Below are positions 7,237 to 14,962 of a stretch of 64,000 bases of DNA, piece after piece (positions within the stretch are counted from its first letter, which is position 1; every line of letters begins with the position of its first letter). The notes under the pieces are model-generated. The model was not told the origin of the DNA and made no database searches. It saw only the letters and a list, made by a program, of their open reading frames with translations. Origin of the DNA: a virus. The translations under genes were made by a program, and so were the position numbers. The stretch spans positions 1-64,000 of IMG/VR virus record IMGVR_UViG_3300042324_000568. One strand, 5' to 3'.

Positions 7237-7545
7237 ATGTGTATGACACAAGAAGAATCTAAACGGTTCGATAATTTCTTCAAGGACATTGTCCAAGAAT
7301 CTACATCCAAGACATGTATTACTCAAGGTAGTACCGAAGGAGAGTTGGTTCTCAGCCAACCATTTGAATTCGTTAACGTTAACACCGATGTATTACAGAC
7401 AATTGTTGGTGTCGACTGTGAGACGGGAATCCTCGTGTGTAAGACAAAGTATATACGGTATACGGACCTGAGTTTGTATGACATCAGTAGACTCCACAGG
7501 TATGTGGTGGTGTTAAAGGACTATAGATTCGTATCCAATAAATAA
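7237..7545 (+). CDS. Hypothetical protein (102 aa)
   Basis: It starts MCMTQEES; the second Met (7243) is an equally good start given the promoter directly upstream. The middle part (EFVNVNTDVLQTIVGVDCETGILVCKTKYI) alternates like beta strands. No family recognised. The next gene begins 6 bases after the stop. Confidence 0.65.
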   Translation: MCMTQEESKRFDNFFKDIVQESTSKTCITQGSTEGELVLSQPFEFVNVNTDVLQTIVGVDCETGILVCKTKYIRYTDLSLYDISRLHRYVVVLKDYRFVSNK

Positions 7546-7551
7546 ACAAAT

Positions 7552-7758
7552 ATGGAAAGAGAAAAAAACAAACTGAGCTTCAAAGTTCAACCCAACGGAG
7601 ATGGATTTGATATCTATCAACGTGGGACCGACGGGGAATATAAGTTGGTCAAAGAGAATGTTAAGAATATGAAGGAGGTGATGGAATATCAGTCTGAACA
7701 GATTGGTAGAGACCTGAACCGCAGGAATTTCTTATCATGGATCACAGGGAAAAAGTAA
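7552..7758 (+). CDS. Small hypothetical protein (68 aa)
   Basis: A compact, charged protein with a beta-like N-terminal half (LSFKVQPNGDGFDIYQ) and a helical, basic end (IGRDLNRRNFLSW). It follows the previous gene closely and is followed by an island containing the repeat motif at 7781-7795. No function can be inferred. Confidence 0.6.
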   Translation: MEREKNKLSFKVQPNGDGFDIYQRGTDGEYKLVKENVKNMKEVMEYQSEQIGRDLNRRNFLSWITGKK

Positions 7759-7780
7759 TCCTGATCTGATCATGATCTGT

Positions 7781-7795
7781 CGATATTGTTTCGCA
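7781..7795. repeat. Single CGATATTGTTTCGCA motif
   Basis: Full 15-base form of the repeat arm, directly preceded by CTGATCTGATCATGATCTG, which is also rich in GATC palindromes. A shorter copy, TTGTTTCGCA, is at 8011-8020. Confidence 0.7.
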
Positions 7796-7814
7796 TAACC
7801 TAAACTAATATAAT

Positions 7815-8075
7815 ATGTTGAATTCACAGATGGTAAAGATATGGGTCATCACACAGTTGTTAACCCTAAGGAGTCAAGTGGCAATGGGAACCGTACTTGA
7901 GGTTGTTGGAAATGCAAAGATCCGACAGCTCGAGGAGTTCTATGACATCTTTAATATGGATAACATTTCCTTGGATGATGTTGAGTCTTCAGGATCAACA
8001 CTGTCGCATATTGTTTCGCACAAACTTAAACTTACATTACATGACAAAATTGAAGCAGTTCTTAACGGAGATTGA
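7815..8075 (+). CDS. Possible small protein (86 aa)
   Basis: An open frame with an acidic amphipathic part (LEEFYDIFNMDNISLDDVES). Its end contains a copy of the TTGTTTCGCA repeat (8011-8020) and overlaps the start of the next candidate gene by 35 bases. It may be genuine or may be a chance frame running into a repeat island. Confidence 0.4.
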   Translation: MLNSQMVKIWVITQLLTLRSQVAMGTVLEVVGNAKIRQLEEFYDIFNMDNISLDDVESSGSTLSHIVSHKLKLTLHDKIEAVLNGD

Positions 8076-8181
8076 TTGGAGGTGGGACTACTACTTCGGG
8101 TTCCTTCTGTTCAACGGAAACAAGGCCCACCGATACCACAGGTATATGAAGAGGAAATGGGGTGATAGATATACGGGTTAA
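8041..8181 (+). CDS. Small basic protein (46 aa)
   Basis: ATG at 8041 opens a 46-residue frame rich in aromatic and basic residues (WRWDYYFGFLLF, then AHRYHRYMKRKWGDRY). The composition suggests a small nucleic-acid- or membrane-associated protein. It overlaps the end of the doubtful frame at 7815-8075; this one looks the more protein-like of the two. Confidence 0.5.
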   Translation: MTKLKQFLTEIDWRWDYYFGFLLFNGNKAHRYHRYMKRKWGDRYTG

Positions 8182-8261
8182 AATAAATCCTATCAGATTT
8201 TGTTTTATCAAAAAAGAAGTTTATAATTTATTATAATAATAAACATTTAAACTTCATTAAA

Positions 8262-8441
8262 ATGAAAAAAACAACAACCCGTCGTCAGACAGTTACAACT
8301 TATGTTGCAGTTTCTGACAACATCTATCATGATGGTTCTAGCTACCGTGTACGAGTTTCAATCGATGGAACAAAGTACTCTAAGAATTTCTCTTCTAAAA
8401 GAAAAGCAGTTCAATTCCGTAACGAATTATTAGCTCGTTAA
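8262..8441 (+). CDS. Small AP2/integrase-arm-like DNA-binding protein (59 aa)
   Basis: The 59-residue protein has a basic start (MKKTTTRRQ), three short strands (SSYRVRVSIDG, KYSKNFSS) and a final helix (KRKAVQFRNELLA). This is the layout of the AP2-like / arm DNA-binding domain at the N-terminus of phage integrases, standing alone. A role as a small DNA-binding regulator is likely but inferred. It is followed by a strong terminator. Confidence 0.7.
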   Translation: MKKTTTRRQTVTTYVAVSDNIYHDGSSYRVRVSIDGTKYSKNFSSKRKAVQFRNELLAR

Positions 8442-8466
8442 TCCATCTTTAGTAGGATAGTTTAAG

Positions 8467-8499
8467 AAACCCTTGGTGTATGACACTGAGGGTTTTTTT
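8467..8499 (+). terminator. Intrinsic terminator at the end of the rightward block
   Basis: CCCTTGGTGT and ACACTGAGGG pair (10 bp, one G-T wobble and one mismatch-tolerant pair) around ATG, followed by seven T. The loop side contains the first TGTATGACA copy. Confidence 0.82.
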
Positions 8500-8751
8500 A
8501 TGCCAGTCAATATTGATTATGCCAGAAAAGTTAATGTTGTTTGGCAAACCTCCGTGCGAAACAACATTGTATGACAGACGTTGTTTAAACAACTATTATT
8601 ATACGGGGGAACTTCGTTCCCCCTTCATCCCGATGTATGACACCCATGCGAAACAACATCGTTGTATGACAGTGGGACCGACCCTACGAGTTTATGATTC
8701 TCTTAATCGGGGACACTTCGTGTCCCCTTCATCCCGTATGGGTGTATGACA
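8477..8751 (+). repeat. Five TGTATGACA repeats and twin hairpins
   Basis: TGTATGACA occurs at 8477, 8568, 8634, 8663 and 8743. Two 8-bp hairpins with the same TTC loop stand at 8605-8623 (GGGGGAAC/GTTCCCCC) and 8709-8727 (GGGGACAC/GTGTCCCC). Both are followed by TTCATCCCG. The stems differ but keep pairing. Two repeat arms TGCGAAACAACAT lie at 8555 and 8647. I see no gene here. Confidence 0.75.
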
Positions 8752-9214
8752 ACCACACCCTCATAGTGTATTACATATGGGTCATATATATGTATTTATA
8801 AAACACATAAAAACACCCTGAAGGGTCGACCGTAGGGAGACCCGTAACAGTGTACGAGGGTATGATTTTCATAAATTTCTGGAGAATGGTCGTTACTTCG
8901 CTCACGGGTCAATCCCCATGGTATTCACACGGATGTGGGAGAAAGTGGTAAAATGTGGATAATATATATAGAATGTGGAAAAATAGATAAAAAACTATCT
9001 TTTAGGATACTAAAATTGATCACGATAAAAAGGTGTGAATAAAGTACCGATATTAGGGGTAATAACAGGGATAAATTGGGGGTGTTGCCGGAACCTAAAA
9101 TATGAGCAGTAAAAGGTCTTAAATGTGAGCAGTAAAAGTGCCAAAGTCGGAAGTAAAACAGTGACAATCTCGGAAGTACGGGGTCCTAACGGACCCCTTC
9201 AAGAAGTAAAATAG
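8752..9214. other. Non-coding convergence zone with DnaA-box-like sites
   Basis: No credible gene lies here between the rightward and leftward blocks. TGTGGATAA at 8954-8962 is the exact reverse complement of the DnaA box TTATCCACA. TGTGGGAGA (8935), TGTGGAAAA (8974) and TGTGAATAA (9034) are near matches, and AT-rich sequence surrounds them. TGAGCAGTAAAAG and CGGAAGTA each occur twice at 9100-9180. Candidate origin or protein-binding region. Confidence 0.5.
9180..9197 (-). other. Hairpin after the kinase-like gene
   Basis: GGGGTCC, TAAC, GGACCCC: a perfect 7-bp stem 18 bases beyond the 3' end of the leftward gene. No T run, so termination is uncertain. Confidence 0.55.
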
Positions 9215-9799
9215 TTAAATATCGAGTGCCTTAAGGACACCTTTAGAATCGAATCCAAATTGTTTTTCGTGTAAATCGGGACCATCCTTTACATCGTGTA
9301 ATCTTTTAATCAGAGAATAGAACGTATCAATTTCATTGTATATGGAGGAGTCCTTTACATGGTCCAATAGGTTATCCCATTTATCTTCATATCCATCGTA
9401 CTCCATCATATCAATAAGTTTCACCTTATTAACTTTACCATTCACCTCATTCATCTGATTCCATAGGTTCAAAAACCTTTTAGTATCAAGTTCTTCAATC
9501 ACCACATAGTAGTACTTACTCTCATCAAAGAAATTATTCATTTGACTGTGCTGTATTCCTATTCTTCTAATCCATTCTCTATTTTTAAGTGGGAACATCC
9601 CATATACCTTAGGGAATATATCAGGGTTTTCTTCAAACACATAATACCATTCATTCACAATGAAATCAGGACCAACCTTGATTAGTTTATTCGGATATTT
9701 GATTGACCTGTAGATATTATGTTCTACACCGTGATTAACAATGGTCTTATCTTTTATATTCAATTCATTAACTCCTTTCTGATTCTTCTTAAAGTTCAT
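9215..9799 (-). CDS. Protein-kinase-like fold protein (194 aa)
   Basis: The end reads DGPDLHEKQFGF then GVLKALDI (172-194). This matches the kinase catalytic and metal-binding segments (DLHxxNFG ... DI), with Gln replacing the usual Asn. The N-terminal part (HNIYRSIKYPNKLIKVG) looks like the first strands with the ATP-binding Lys, and VVIEELDTKRF like the hinge. It is short for a kinase and may be a minimal phage version or inactive. A TATTTATA element lies 3 bases before the ATG. Confidence 0.55.
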   Translation of the reverse strand: MNFKKNQKGVNELNIKDKTIVNHGVEHNIYRSIKYPNKLIKVGPDFIVNEWYYVFEENPDIFPKVYGMFPLKNREWIRRIGIQHSQMNNFFDESKYYYVVIEELDTKRFLNLWNQMNEVNGKVNKVKLIDMMEYDGYEDKWDNLLDHVKDSSIYNEIDTFYSLIKRLHDVKDGPDLHEKQFGFDSKGVLKALDI

Positions 9800-9817
9800 G
9801 TATATAAATAGTTACTC

Positions 9818-10141
9818 TTAGAGATGATGAAGTAAACCCTGCACAACATAGGATAATTTATATCCCACAAATGCACCAAGGGTCGAAGGTATAGGAAAGA
9901 CAATCATCCTACCAAGGTCGGTTACATATCTGGGTCTATTCTGAATCCTTCCCAACATATAGTAATAAGATAGATACCCAAACAATACCATCAAATCGGT
10001 TCTTGTACTTATGAATACAACAATCATTGCACCCAAGAATCCAAAGAAGAAGTTATCCCTTACACCTTCCCATATCTCCATGGGGGTTGCGTCATTCCAT
10101 TCCTTTACAATCTTATCGAAGGGTCTCTTTCTTTTAGTCAT
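9818..10141 (-). CDS. Membrane protein (107 aa)
   Basis: A basic start (MTKRKRPFDK) precedes hydrophobic segments at about 33-60 and 78-100, so two or three membrane passes are likely, with the N-terminus in the cytoplasm. No family recognised. The gene abuts the next upstream gene (1 base apart), suggesting co-translation of the two membrane proteins. Confidence 0.7.
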   Translation of the reverse strand: MTKRKRPFDKIVKEWNDATPMEIWEGVRDNFFFGFLGAMIVVFISTRTDLMVLFGYLSYYYMLGRIQNRPRYVTDLGRMIVFPIPSTLGAFVGYKLSYVVQGLLHHL

Positions 10142-10435
10142 TTATATAGTATTTTTTGGTTTGAATAACTTATCCCATATCTGATTTCTTGGATTACCCA
10201 ATTTCATTCCAAGGTATTTCCCTATGACTGACCCAAGGATATAAAATATGATGATGGTGAAGTTTCCTTTAAGGAGATCATCGATTGCATAATAGGTGGA
10301 TACAAGTGAAACCAAATTTATCCATACAGAGTTTAATAATAAGGCTCTTACCTTATTCTGATAGGTATACTTTATCTCCAACACCTTAAATATATTATAT
10401 AGGATTTGGGAGGTTAATACAATAAGTTCTTTCAT
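10142..10435 (-). CDS. Membrane protein (97 aa)
   Basis: Two clear hydrophobic segments (about residues 33-50 and 58-78, [19 protein letters not shown]) follow a partly amphipathic start. The end is basic. Its start overlaps the 3' end of the HNH gene by 41 bases, so the HNH gene may have inserted here and extended into this gene. Function unknown. Confidence 0.65.
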   Translation of the reverse strand: MKELIVLTSQILYNIFKVLEIKYTYQNKVRALLLNSVWINLVSLVSTYYAIDDLLKGNFTIIIFYILGSVIGKYLGMKLGNPRNQIWDKLFKPKNTI

Positions 10436-10850
10436 ATATTAATCTATTAGTGTTTTCATCCATAACCCTATTAAGGTGTCTTAGTTCTTTGTTGTAGTGT
10501 TCATTGTTTTCACTAACCGTCGCCCATTCAAGATTACTGACATGATTGTTAAATGGGTCACCATCTATATGATTAACTACCATACCAAGTTCAGGACATG
10601 GACCAATAAAATGTTCTGCAACAAGTCTATGTACATAATCTCTAAGGTGTGTTCCACCTCTATTTCTTACCTTAACCTTTAAATGTGGATTCTTTTTATT
10701 ACCGTTAGTAACTTGTTTTTGTTCACGATTGGTTCTAAAATTCCACACCCTACCATATTCGTTTATAGTACAATGAGATAAGAGTGTTCCTTGTATGGTT
10801 AATGGTTTTTCTATATAACATAATATAGAAAATCTTTTTGTAAATTCCAA
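10395..10850 (-). CDS. HNH homing endonuclease (about 151 aa, start uncertain)
   Basis: It contains the HNH_3 core [28 protein letters not shown], with His and Asn ligands. A NUMOD-like start, [10 protein letters not shown], precedes it. Such enzymes nick DNA and spread their own gene. No ATG lies upstream in frame; the frame opens at TTG 10850, inside a promoter-like TTTG/TATATTAT pair, so the true start may be a rarer codon further in. Free-standing, with no intron visible. Confidence 0.78.
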   Translation of the reverse strand: MEFTKRFSILCYIEKPLTIQGTLLSHCTINEYGRVWNFRTNREQKQVTNGNKKNPHLKVKVRNRGGTHLRDYVHRLVAEHFIGPCPELGMVVNHIDGDPFNNHVSNLEWATVSENNEHYNKELRHLNRVMDENTNRLIYERTYCINLPNPI

Positions 10851-10869
10851 ATAATTTTGTAACTATGTA

Positions 10870-11589
10870 TTAGTCCCAATAACCATGTGACTTCTTGAAG
10901 AACTCAGGGTTGTTCCTGTTGAGATAGGACTTAATCATTATCTTAAACATCCATATAACCCCTTTTGTTTGGAATCTTCTTGGGGATGTATATGTTCCCC
11001 ATACCTTATGTACCTTGAAGTTCTTTGACATAACCTTTTGTGATATCGAATAATCCTCCGCGAATAGTTCCTGTGGGTTATATCCCCCTACTCTATGGTA
11101 CGCATCTGTGTTCCATAACTGAAATCCTCCCACCGCGAACGGAGTTCCTAATAGTGAGGATAATGATTGGAACACATCGAACATACGGAATACCCATCTA
11201 TAAGGTTTATCTGTATAGAACGGAACGGTGATTAACTCCTTATCATACTCCATACACTCTATTAAGATATTGGGATTGGTTAAAAATATGTCCGAGTCCA
11301 AGAATAACATATATGGGGTTGTTACAAGTTTGGAACCATTTAATCTTCCTTGAGATGGGAATCCTCCTTCTATAACCTCTATGTTGAGTGAATGTTTGAA
11401 ATCTATCTGTAATCTCCTTATATACTGTAAGGACTTCTCTTCATCTGATATATCTGCTATGATGATTCTTACCCCCGAGATGTAGTTCTGACGGGATATG
11501 TTGTAGATACAATCATATAAGGTCCTATTTTCATTCTTGGACGGGATGACAATGGTAAGTCTGTTACTTAATGACCGTGTATTCATCAT
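10870..11589 (-). CDS. Family 2 glycosyltransferase (239 aa)
   Basis: The GT-A start LTIVIPSKNENRTLYDCI (about 11-28), the nucleotide-binding strand VRIIIADISD and the metal motif MLFLDSDIFL (DSD) are all present. Next come GGYNPQELFAEDYSIS, with the catalytic Glu-Asp, and a C-terminal helix. It transfers a sugar from a nucleotide donor to an unknown acceptor. It overlaps the LpxH-like gene by 26 bases, so the two are co-expressed. Confidence 0.85.
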   Translation of the reverse strand: MMNTRSLSNRLTIVIPSKNENRTLYDCIYNISRQNYISGVRIIIADISDEEKSLQYIRRLQIDFKHSLNIEVIEGGFPSQGRLNGSKLVTTPYMLFLDSDIFLTNPNILIECMEYDKELITVPFYTDKPYRWVFRMFDVFQSLSSLLGTPFAVGGFQLWNTDAYHRVGGYNPQELFAEDYSISQKVMSKNFKVHKVWGTYTSPRRFQTKGVIWMFKIMIKSYLNRNNPEFFKKSHGYWD

Positions 11590-12247
11590 TATTATAAATA
11601 ATGTAACTGTTATTTTCTATCCAGTCCCCACAATTTAGATATCTGATACCATCTATCATCTTGTCGTCAGGATGGTGTATATGACCACACATGACGGTCT
11701 TGCAGTTATGTTTGATTCCCTGTCTAACTATCTCTTTCTCGAAGCTGGTCATGAACTTAACCGCTTCTTTCACCGTATCCTTTAGATATTTGGATAGAGA
11801 CCGTTTGTACCCCCACGATTTGAGTCTCCTGTCTATGGATATTGCAAAGTCATAACCGATGGATCCTAAGATTCCTAACCACTTTAACTTCACCACCCCA
11901 TCATATAAGTCCCCATGGGTGATGTAGGTGTCCTTGTAGATATATTCGTTGTGTATCTCTATATTCCCGAAGTTTAGTTCGAGATAATCCCTCATGAATT
12001 CGTCATGGTTCCCCGGTATGTAGATAACCTTGGTTCCATTCTTGGAATAGGATAGAATCTTCCTGAGTACATTCGTATGTGATTGTGGCCACCTAAATTT
12101 CCTCTTTAACAACCATCCGTCTATGATATCACCTACTAAGAATAGATGTTCAGGTTGGTATTGTTTAAGGATTGTTAGGACATTTTCAGCATTGGAACCC
12201 TTGGAACCTAAGTGAACGTCGGAAATGAATAAGGCTTGTATCTTCAT
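11564..12247 (-). CDS. LpxH-like metallophosphoesterase (227 aa)
   Basis: All calcineurin-type metal motifs are present: DVHLG (10-14), GDIIDGW (39-45), GNHDE (79-83), HGD (111-113) and GHIHHP (188-193). NCGDWIEN follows at 205-212. The order and spacing match UDP-2,3-diacylglucosamine hydrolase-like enzymes, which act in lipid A synthesis. A phage copy could edit host lipopolysaccharide or act on another nucleotide-sugar. TATTTATA lies 3 bases before the ATG. Confidence 0.82.
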   Translation of the reverse strand: MKIQALFISDVHLGSKGSNAENVLTILKQYQPEHLFLVGDIIDGWLLKRKFRWPQSHTNVLRKILSYSKNGTKVIYIPGNHDEFMRDYLELNFGNIEIHNEYIYKDTYITHGDLYDGVVKLKWLGILGSIGYDFAISIDRRLKSWGYKRSLSKYLKDTVKEAVKFMTSFEKEIVRQGIKHNCKTVMCGHIHHPDDKMIDGIRYLNCGDWIENNSYIIYNNDEYTVIK

Positions 12248-12386
12248 CCCTATAAATAGTTCTTATAAAGGTCTTTGCCTTTATCATATTGTTACCCCTG
12301 ATTAAGTGTCCTAGGGGCTCTTGACACTCTGGAGATGAATCTATTACCTCATGCCGGTATTCGGGCGCCGGAACCCCCGTTCGCGG

Positions 12387-13682
12387 TTATACTCTTGGAT
12401 GTTTCTTTATATAGTCCTCCCAGTCAACACCCTTTAGTATCTTTATAATACTTCCACGGGTCTCTTCCCTTAAATGATAATTGGTTGATTGGTGTAACCA
12501 TCCATGTTCCGCTCTTGTAACCTCTAATAGATTCTTCTTACTATTATCCGAACCATCCCAATTAATATGATGAACCACATTCCCCTTCTTTAACTTTGTC
12601 TTATAATACTTCTCATATAATTGTTTGAGTTGGTATGTGTGAATCATCTTTACACCTGTCTCTTCTTCAACCATGGGTCTTGTCTTATGTCCCATTGATT
12701 GTATGGTCTTGTTGTTTGCTTGGGTGATAAAGTCAGCCCATCTTAGATTGCCAGGGTGGTATCCAATATTCACATCAATTCTATCCATGGATTCATTATC
12801 ACTTCGTCTGCCGGTATTGGCGTTGTGTCTCTCACCCAAGTTTGTTAATACATATTCCTTGAATGCTAGATAGTCATTAATCCATGGTTCATATACCGTG
12901 AGTCCTTTTCCACCATATGTACTATATCTCTTGTTATTTGGATTATAACATCTTTGTTTCATACCCATCCATACTTGATAGATGTACATGTGTTCACTCT
13001 TTCGATTGGAGTCACCGTGTTTTCTATTCTCCTCAACACGTTGTTTCATTAAATTCATCGCACTTTCTCTTGCTAAACATCCACAAGATTTGGTGTCACT
13101 TGATTTAACACTACAATACCTTAGTTCTTTTATGGTACCACAATCACATTGAGTTATTACAAATTTATCACCTTTTTTACTTCTTTTATCTGATGGACCA
13201 ATAATAGTTAACCTATTATATTTTTTACCGATTTGTAATTCCTCATTCTTAATATTTTTAATACTGTATGAAGTTACACCCATTGTATATCTGGCAGTAT
13301 CAACATAAGAAATAGAAACTCCGACAGCTTGTGCAATTTCTTTGTTATTATATTCTTTTAAAAGTGATAATTCTTTTATCGCTTTATATTTTTGTTCTTT
13401 TGTTATTAAACCCTCAATTTTAGGTACTACCCTTGTTTTTATTCTATTCTGTAAACATCCACAACTTGGTGTGCTCCCCCTTTTTACACATTTAATTAAT
13501 GATCTATACTCTCTATTAACGATATTACCACAATCACACACACATTCAACTTGTCTTTCCCAATAATTGTAACCGTCTTTATTTTTTCCTTTATAAACTC
13601 TTTCAATAAGTTCTTTTGTTACTAACAATATCCCAAACTTTTTATTAGTTTCTATTTTTGTTTTTAATGTATAATTGGCCAT
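12387..13682 (-). CDS. HNH endonuclease with duplicated cysteine modules (431 aa)
   Basis: Two copies of a CxCG...SCGCL module (about 48-78 and 178-204) probably bind zinc and resemble each other. Between them lies a helix-turn-helix-like stretch (EIAQAVGVSISYVDTARY). An AP2-like domain follows (YGGKGLTVYEPWINDYLAF then GYHPGNLRWA), and a C-terminal HNH (VVHHINWDGSDNSKKN, HGWLH) ends the protein. This is a free-standing homing-type endonuclease of unusual modular build. Confidence 0.78.
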   Translation of the reverse strand: MANYTLKTKIETNKKFGILLVTKELIERVYKGKNKDGYNYWERQVECVCDCGNIVNREYRSLIKCVKRGSTPSCGCLQNRIKTRVVPKIEGLITKEQKYKAIKELSLLKEYNNKEIAQAVGVSISYVDTARYTMGVTSYSIKNIKNEELQIGKKYNRLTIIGPSDKRSKKGDKFVITQCDCGTIKELRYCSVKSSDTKSCGCLARESAMNLMKQRVEENRKHGDSNRKSEHMYIYQVWMGMKQRCYNPNNKRYSTYGGKGLTVYEPWINDYLAFKEYVLTNLGERHNANTGRRSDNESMDRIDVNIGYHPGNLRWADFITQANNKTIQSMGHKTRPMVEEETGVKMIHTYQLKQLYEKYYKTKLKKGNVVHHINWDGSDNSKKNLLEVTRAEHGWLHQSTNYHLREETRGSIIKILKGVDWEDYIKKHPRV

Positions 13683-13733
13683 TTTTAAATATATAAAAAA
13701 TATATCTAAAAGCGAAATACTGATTAAAATATT

Positions 13734-13970
13734 TTAGTGTGAGTTTACATAATTATCCCACCCACGTTGATATAATGTTCTCTGATATTCAGTTAGATAC
13801 AATGGATGGTGGTCGATTGGAAGACCTCTACGAGCATTATCGTACCCAAATTCATAATAGTCATTATCTGTTGGTTCCGTGGTTCTTAATAAACTGTTTA
13901 ACACGTCTCCAATACTAACGACCCTTGCACCGACTATTCCTCTGAAAAACATGAATTCTCTTACTCTCAT
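13734..13970 (-). CDS. FKFF-tag protein (78 aa)
   Basis: It starts MRVREFMFFRGIVG, a variant of the FKFFxG terminal tag, and resembles the start of the 25230-25655 protein (FKFFRGYVG). The rest is polar, with YEFGYDNARRG and a Tyr-rich end. Function unknown. TATTTATA lies 9 bases before the ATG. Confidence 0.68.
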   Translation of the reverse strand: MRVREFMFFRGIVGARVVSIGDVLNSLLRTTEPTDNDYYEFGYDNARRGLPIDHHPLYLTEYQRTLYQRGWDNYVNSH

Positions 13971-14028
13971 CCTTTTAAATATAAATAAAACGATTGAGAA
14001 AAAGAAATTTAAGATATTCTAAAATAAA

Positions 14029-14060
14029 TTTGGAATATTCAAAATGTTGTTGTATCTTTG
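14029..14060 (+). promoter_or_regulatory. Bacteroidetes-type promoter
   Basis: TTTG at 14029-14032, 20-bp spacer, TATCTTTG at 14053-14060; drives the lipoprotein operon from 14089. Confidence 0.87.
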
Positions 14061-14088
14061 TGTTCTATTATTAATCAAATCAAAATAT

Positions 14089-14412
14089 ATGAAAAAGTTA
14101 TTGGTGTTGTCGTTGGTGTTTATATCGTTTGTTTCTTGTAGTAAAGAAGATATTGGATTAAACAAAATTGGTTGTGAATGTAATGACGGTGCAAAAATAC
14201 CATCAATTAATCAAGCCGATTGTTCTGCTATAATTACAACAACAGAACAAGTGTTAGTTAAAGATAGTAAAGGTATCCCAATATATCCAACAACATATAT
14301 TACAGTTAAAACAACGTCAACACATAAAGGATTTAAACAATTCTTATACGGTAAAGGAACATTTTGTGATAACTATGGTAACTCAACTTATTGTTTAGGT
14401 AGAAATTATTAA
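14089..14412 (+). CDS. Predicted lipoprotein (107 aa)
   Basis: I start at ATG 14089 because the longer frame runs through the promoter. MKKLLVLSLVFISFVSC is a lipoprotein signal with Cys at 17, followed by SKED, the acidic stretch that often exports Bacteroidetes lipoproteins to the surface. The mature part has four more cysteines (CECNDG, CSAI, TFCDN, YCLG), possibly in disulfides. Function unknown. Confidence 0.75.
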   Translation: MKKLLVLSLVFISFVSCSKEDIGLNKIGCECNDGAKIPSINQADCSAIITTTEQVLVKDSKGIPIYPTTYITVKTTSTHKGFKQFLYGKGTFCDNYGNSTYCLGRNY

Positions 14413-14428
14413 AATTTAAATAAAACCT

Positions 14429-14449
14429 GGGAACAGAGTTATCTGAACA
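14429..14449 (+). promoter_or_regulatory. Conserved leader motif, copy 3
   Basis: GGGAACAG, 6 bases, CTGAACA, ending 9 bases before the ATG at 14459. This copy lies between two genes of an operon, with no promoter in the gap, which favours an RNA-level role. Confidence 0.55.
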
Positions 14450-14458
14450 CAATCTATT

Positions 14459-14941
14459 ATGAAAAAGTTATTAGTATTAACAATGGTATCGGTAACATTA
14501 TTTTCTTGTTCACAAAGTCCAAAGGATAAAATTATATCTCAAGCTGAGGATTTAGTACAAAAAGAAATAGTGCCAAATCTAAAAGACCCAAAGTCATTTG
14601 AAAAAAGTGAAATTATTTTAGATACAATACCCACAAAAGAATGGTTAATTGAAATGATGGGTTCAAATTTAAACACAATGAACCATAATGTGGACATGTC
14701 CAATATATGGATTGGTACCGACAATGGTAAGGCAAGAGAATTTCTTAATAAAAATCTATCATTACAAAAAACTAATGATTCTTTAAGAGTTGTTCACGAT
14801 AAAACATCGGACACAAGTATTGCTCGAATTGAAGTTAATTACACATATAGAGCAAAGAATGGATTTGGAGCTTTAGATGTTCATACCGCTAAATTGTGTT
14901 ATGTTCCAAGTGAAGACAAATTAACAATTTGGGAAAAATAA
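14459..14941 (+). CDS. Predicted lipoprotein (160 aa)
   Basis: MKKLLVLTMVSVTLFSC is a lipoprotein signal with Cys at 17. The mature part starts SQSPKDKIISQAEDLVQKEI, continues LKDPKSFEK and ends with the beta-like ARIEVNYTYRAKNGFGALD. The DPxSFE block is common in small periplasmic proteins of Bacteroidetes, so host origin is likely. Second gene of the 14089 operon; it ends at terminator 14963-14989. Confidence 0.75.
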   Translation: MKKLLVLTMVSVTLFSCSQSPKDKIISQAEDLVQKEIVPNLKDPKSFEKSEIILDTIPTKEWLIEMMGSNLNTMNHNVDMSNIWIGTDNGKAREFLNKNLSLQKTNDSLRVVHDKTSDTSIARIEVNYTYRAKNGFGALDVHTAKLCYVPSEDKLTIWEK

Positions 14942-14962
14942 AAATGGTTCATAATAGAAAGG

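Noticed and set aside
8480-8749. 89-aa plus-strand frame
   Set aside because: It crosses a terminator, two hairpins and repeat arms, and has no coding character.
8925-9167. 80-aa minus-strand frame in the convergence zone
   Set aside because: His/Ser/Leu-rich low-complexity translation of AT-rich DNA with DnaA-box-like sites; no promoter or neighbour supports it.
9801-9810. T4 late promoter TATAAATA
   Set aside because: The T4 late element reads TATAAATA on the coding strand. Here the coding strand has TATTTATA, the reverse complement, so the two cannot be equated.
12248-12386. Possible tRNA in the gap between the LpxH-like and HNH genes
   Set aside because: GTTC and hairpin-like pieces occur on both strands, but no cloverleaf with a matching acceptor stem, anticodon arm and T arm can be drawn.
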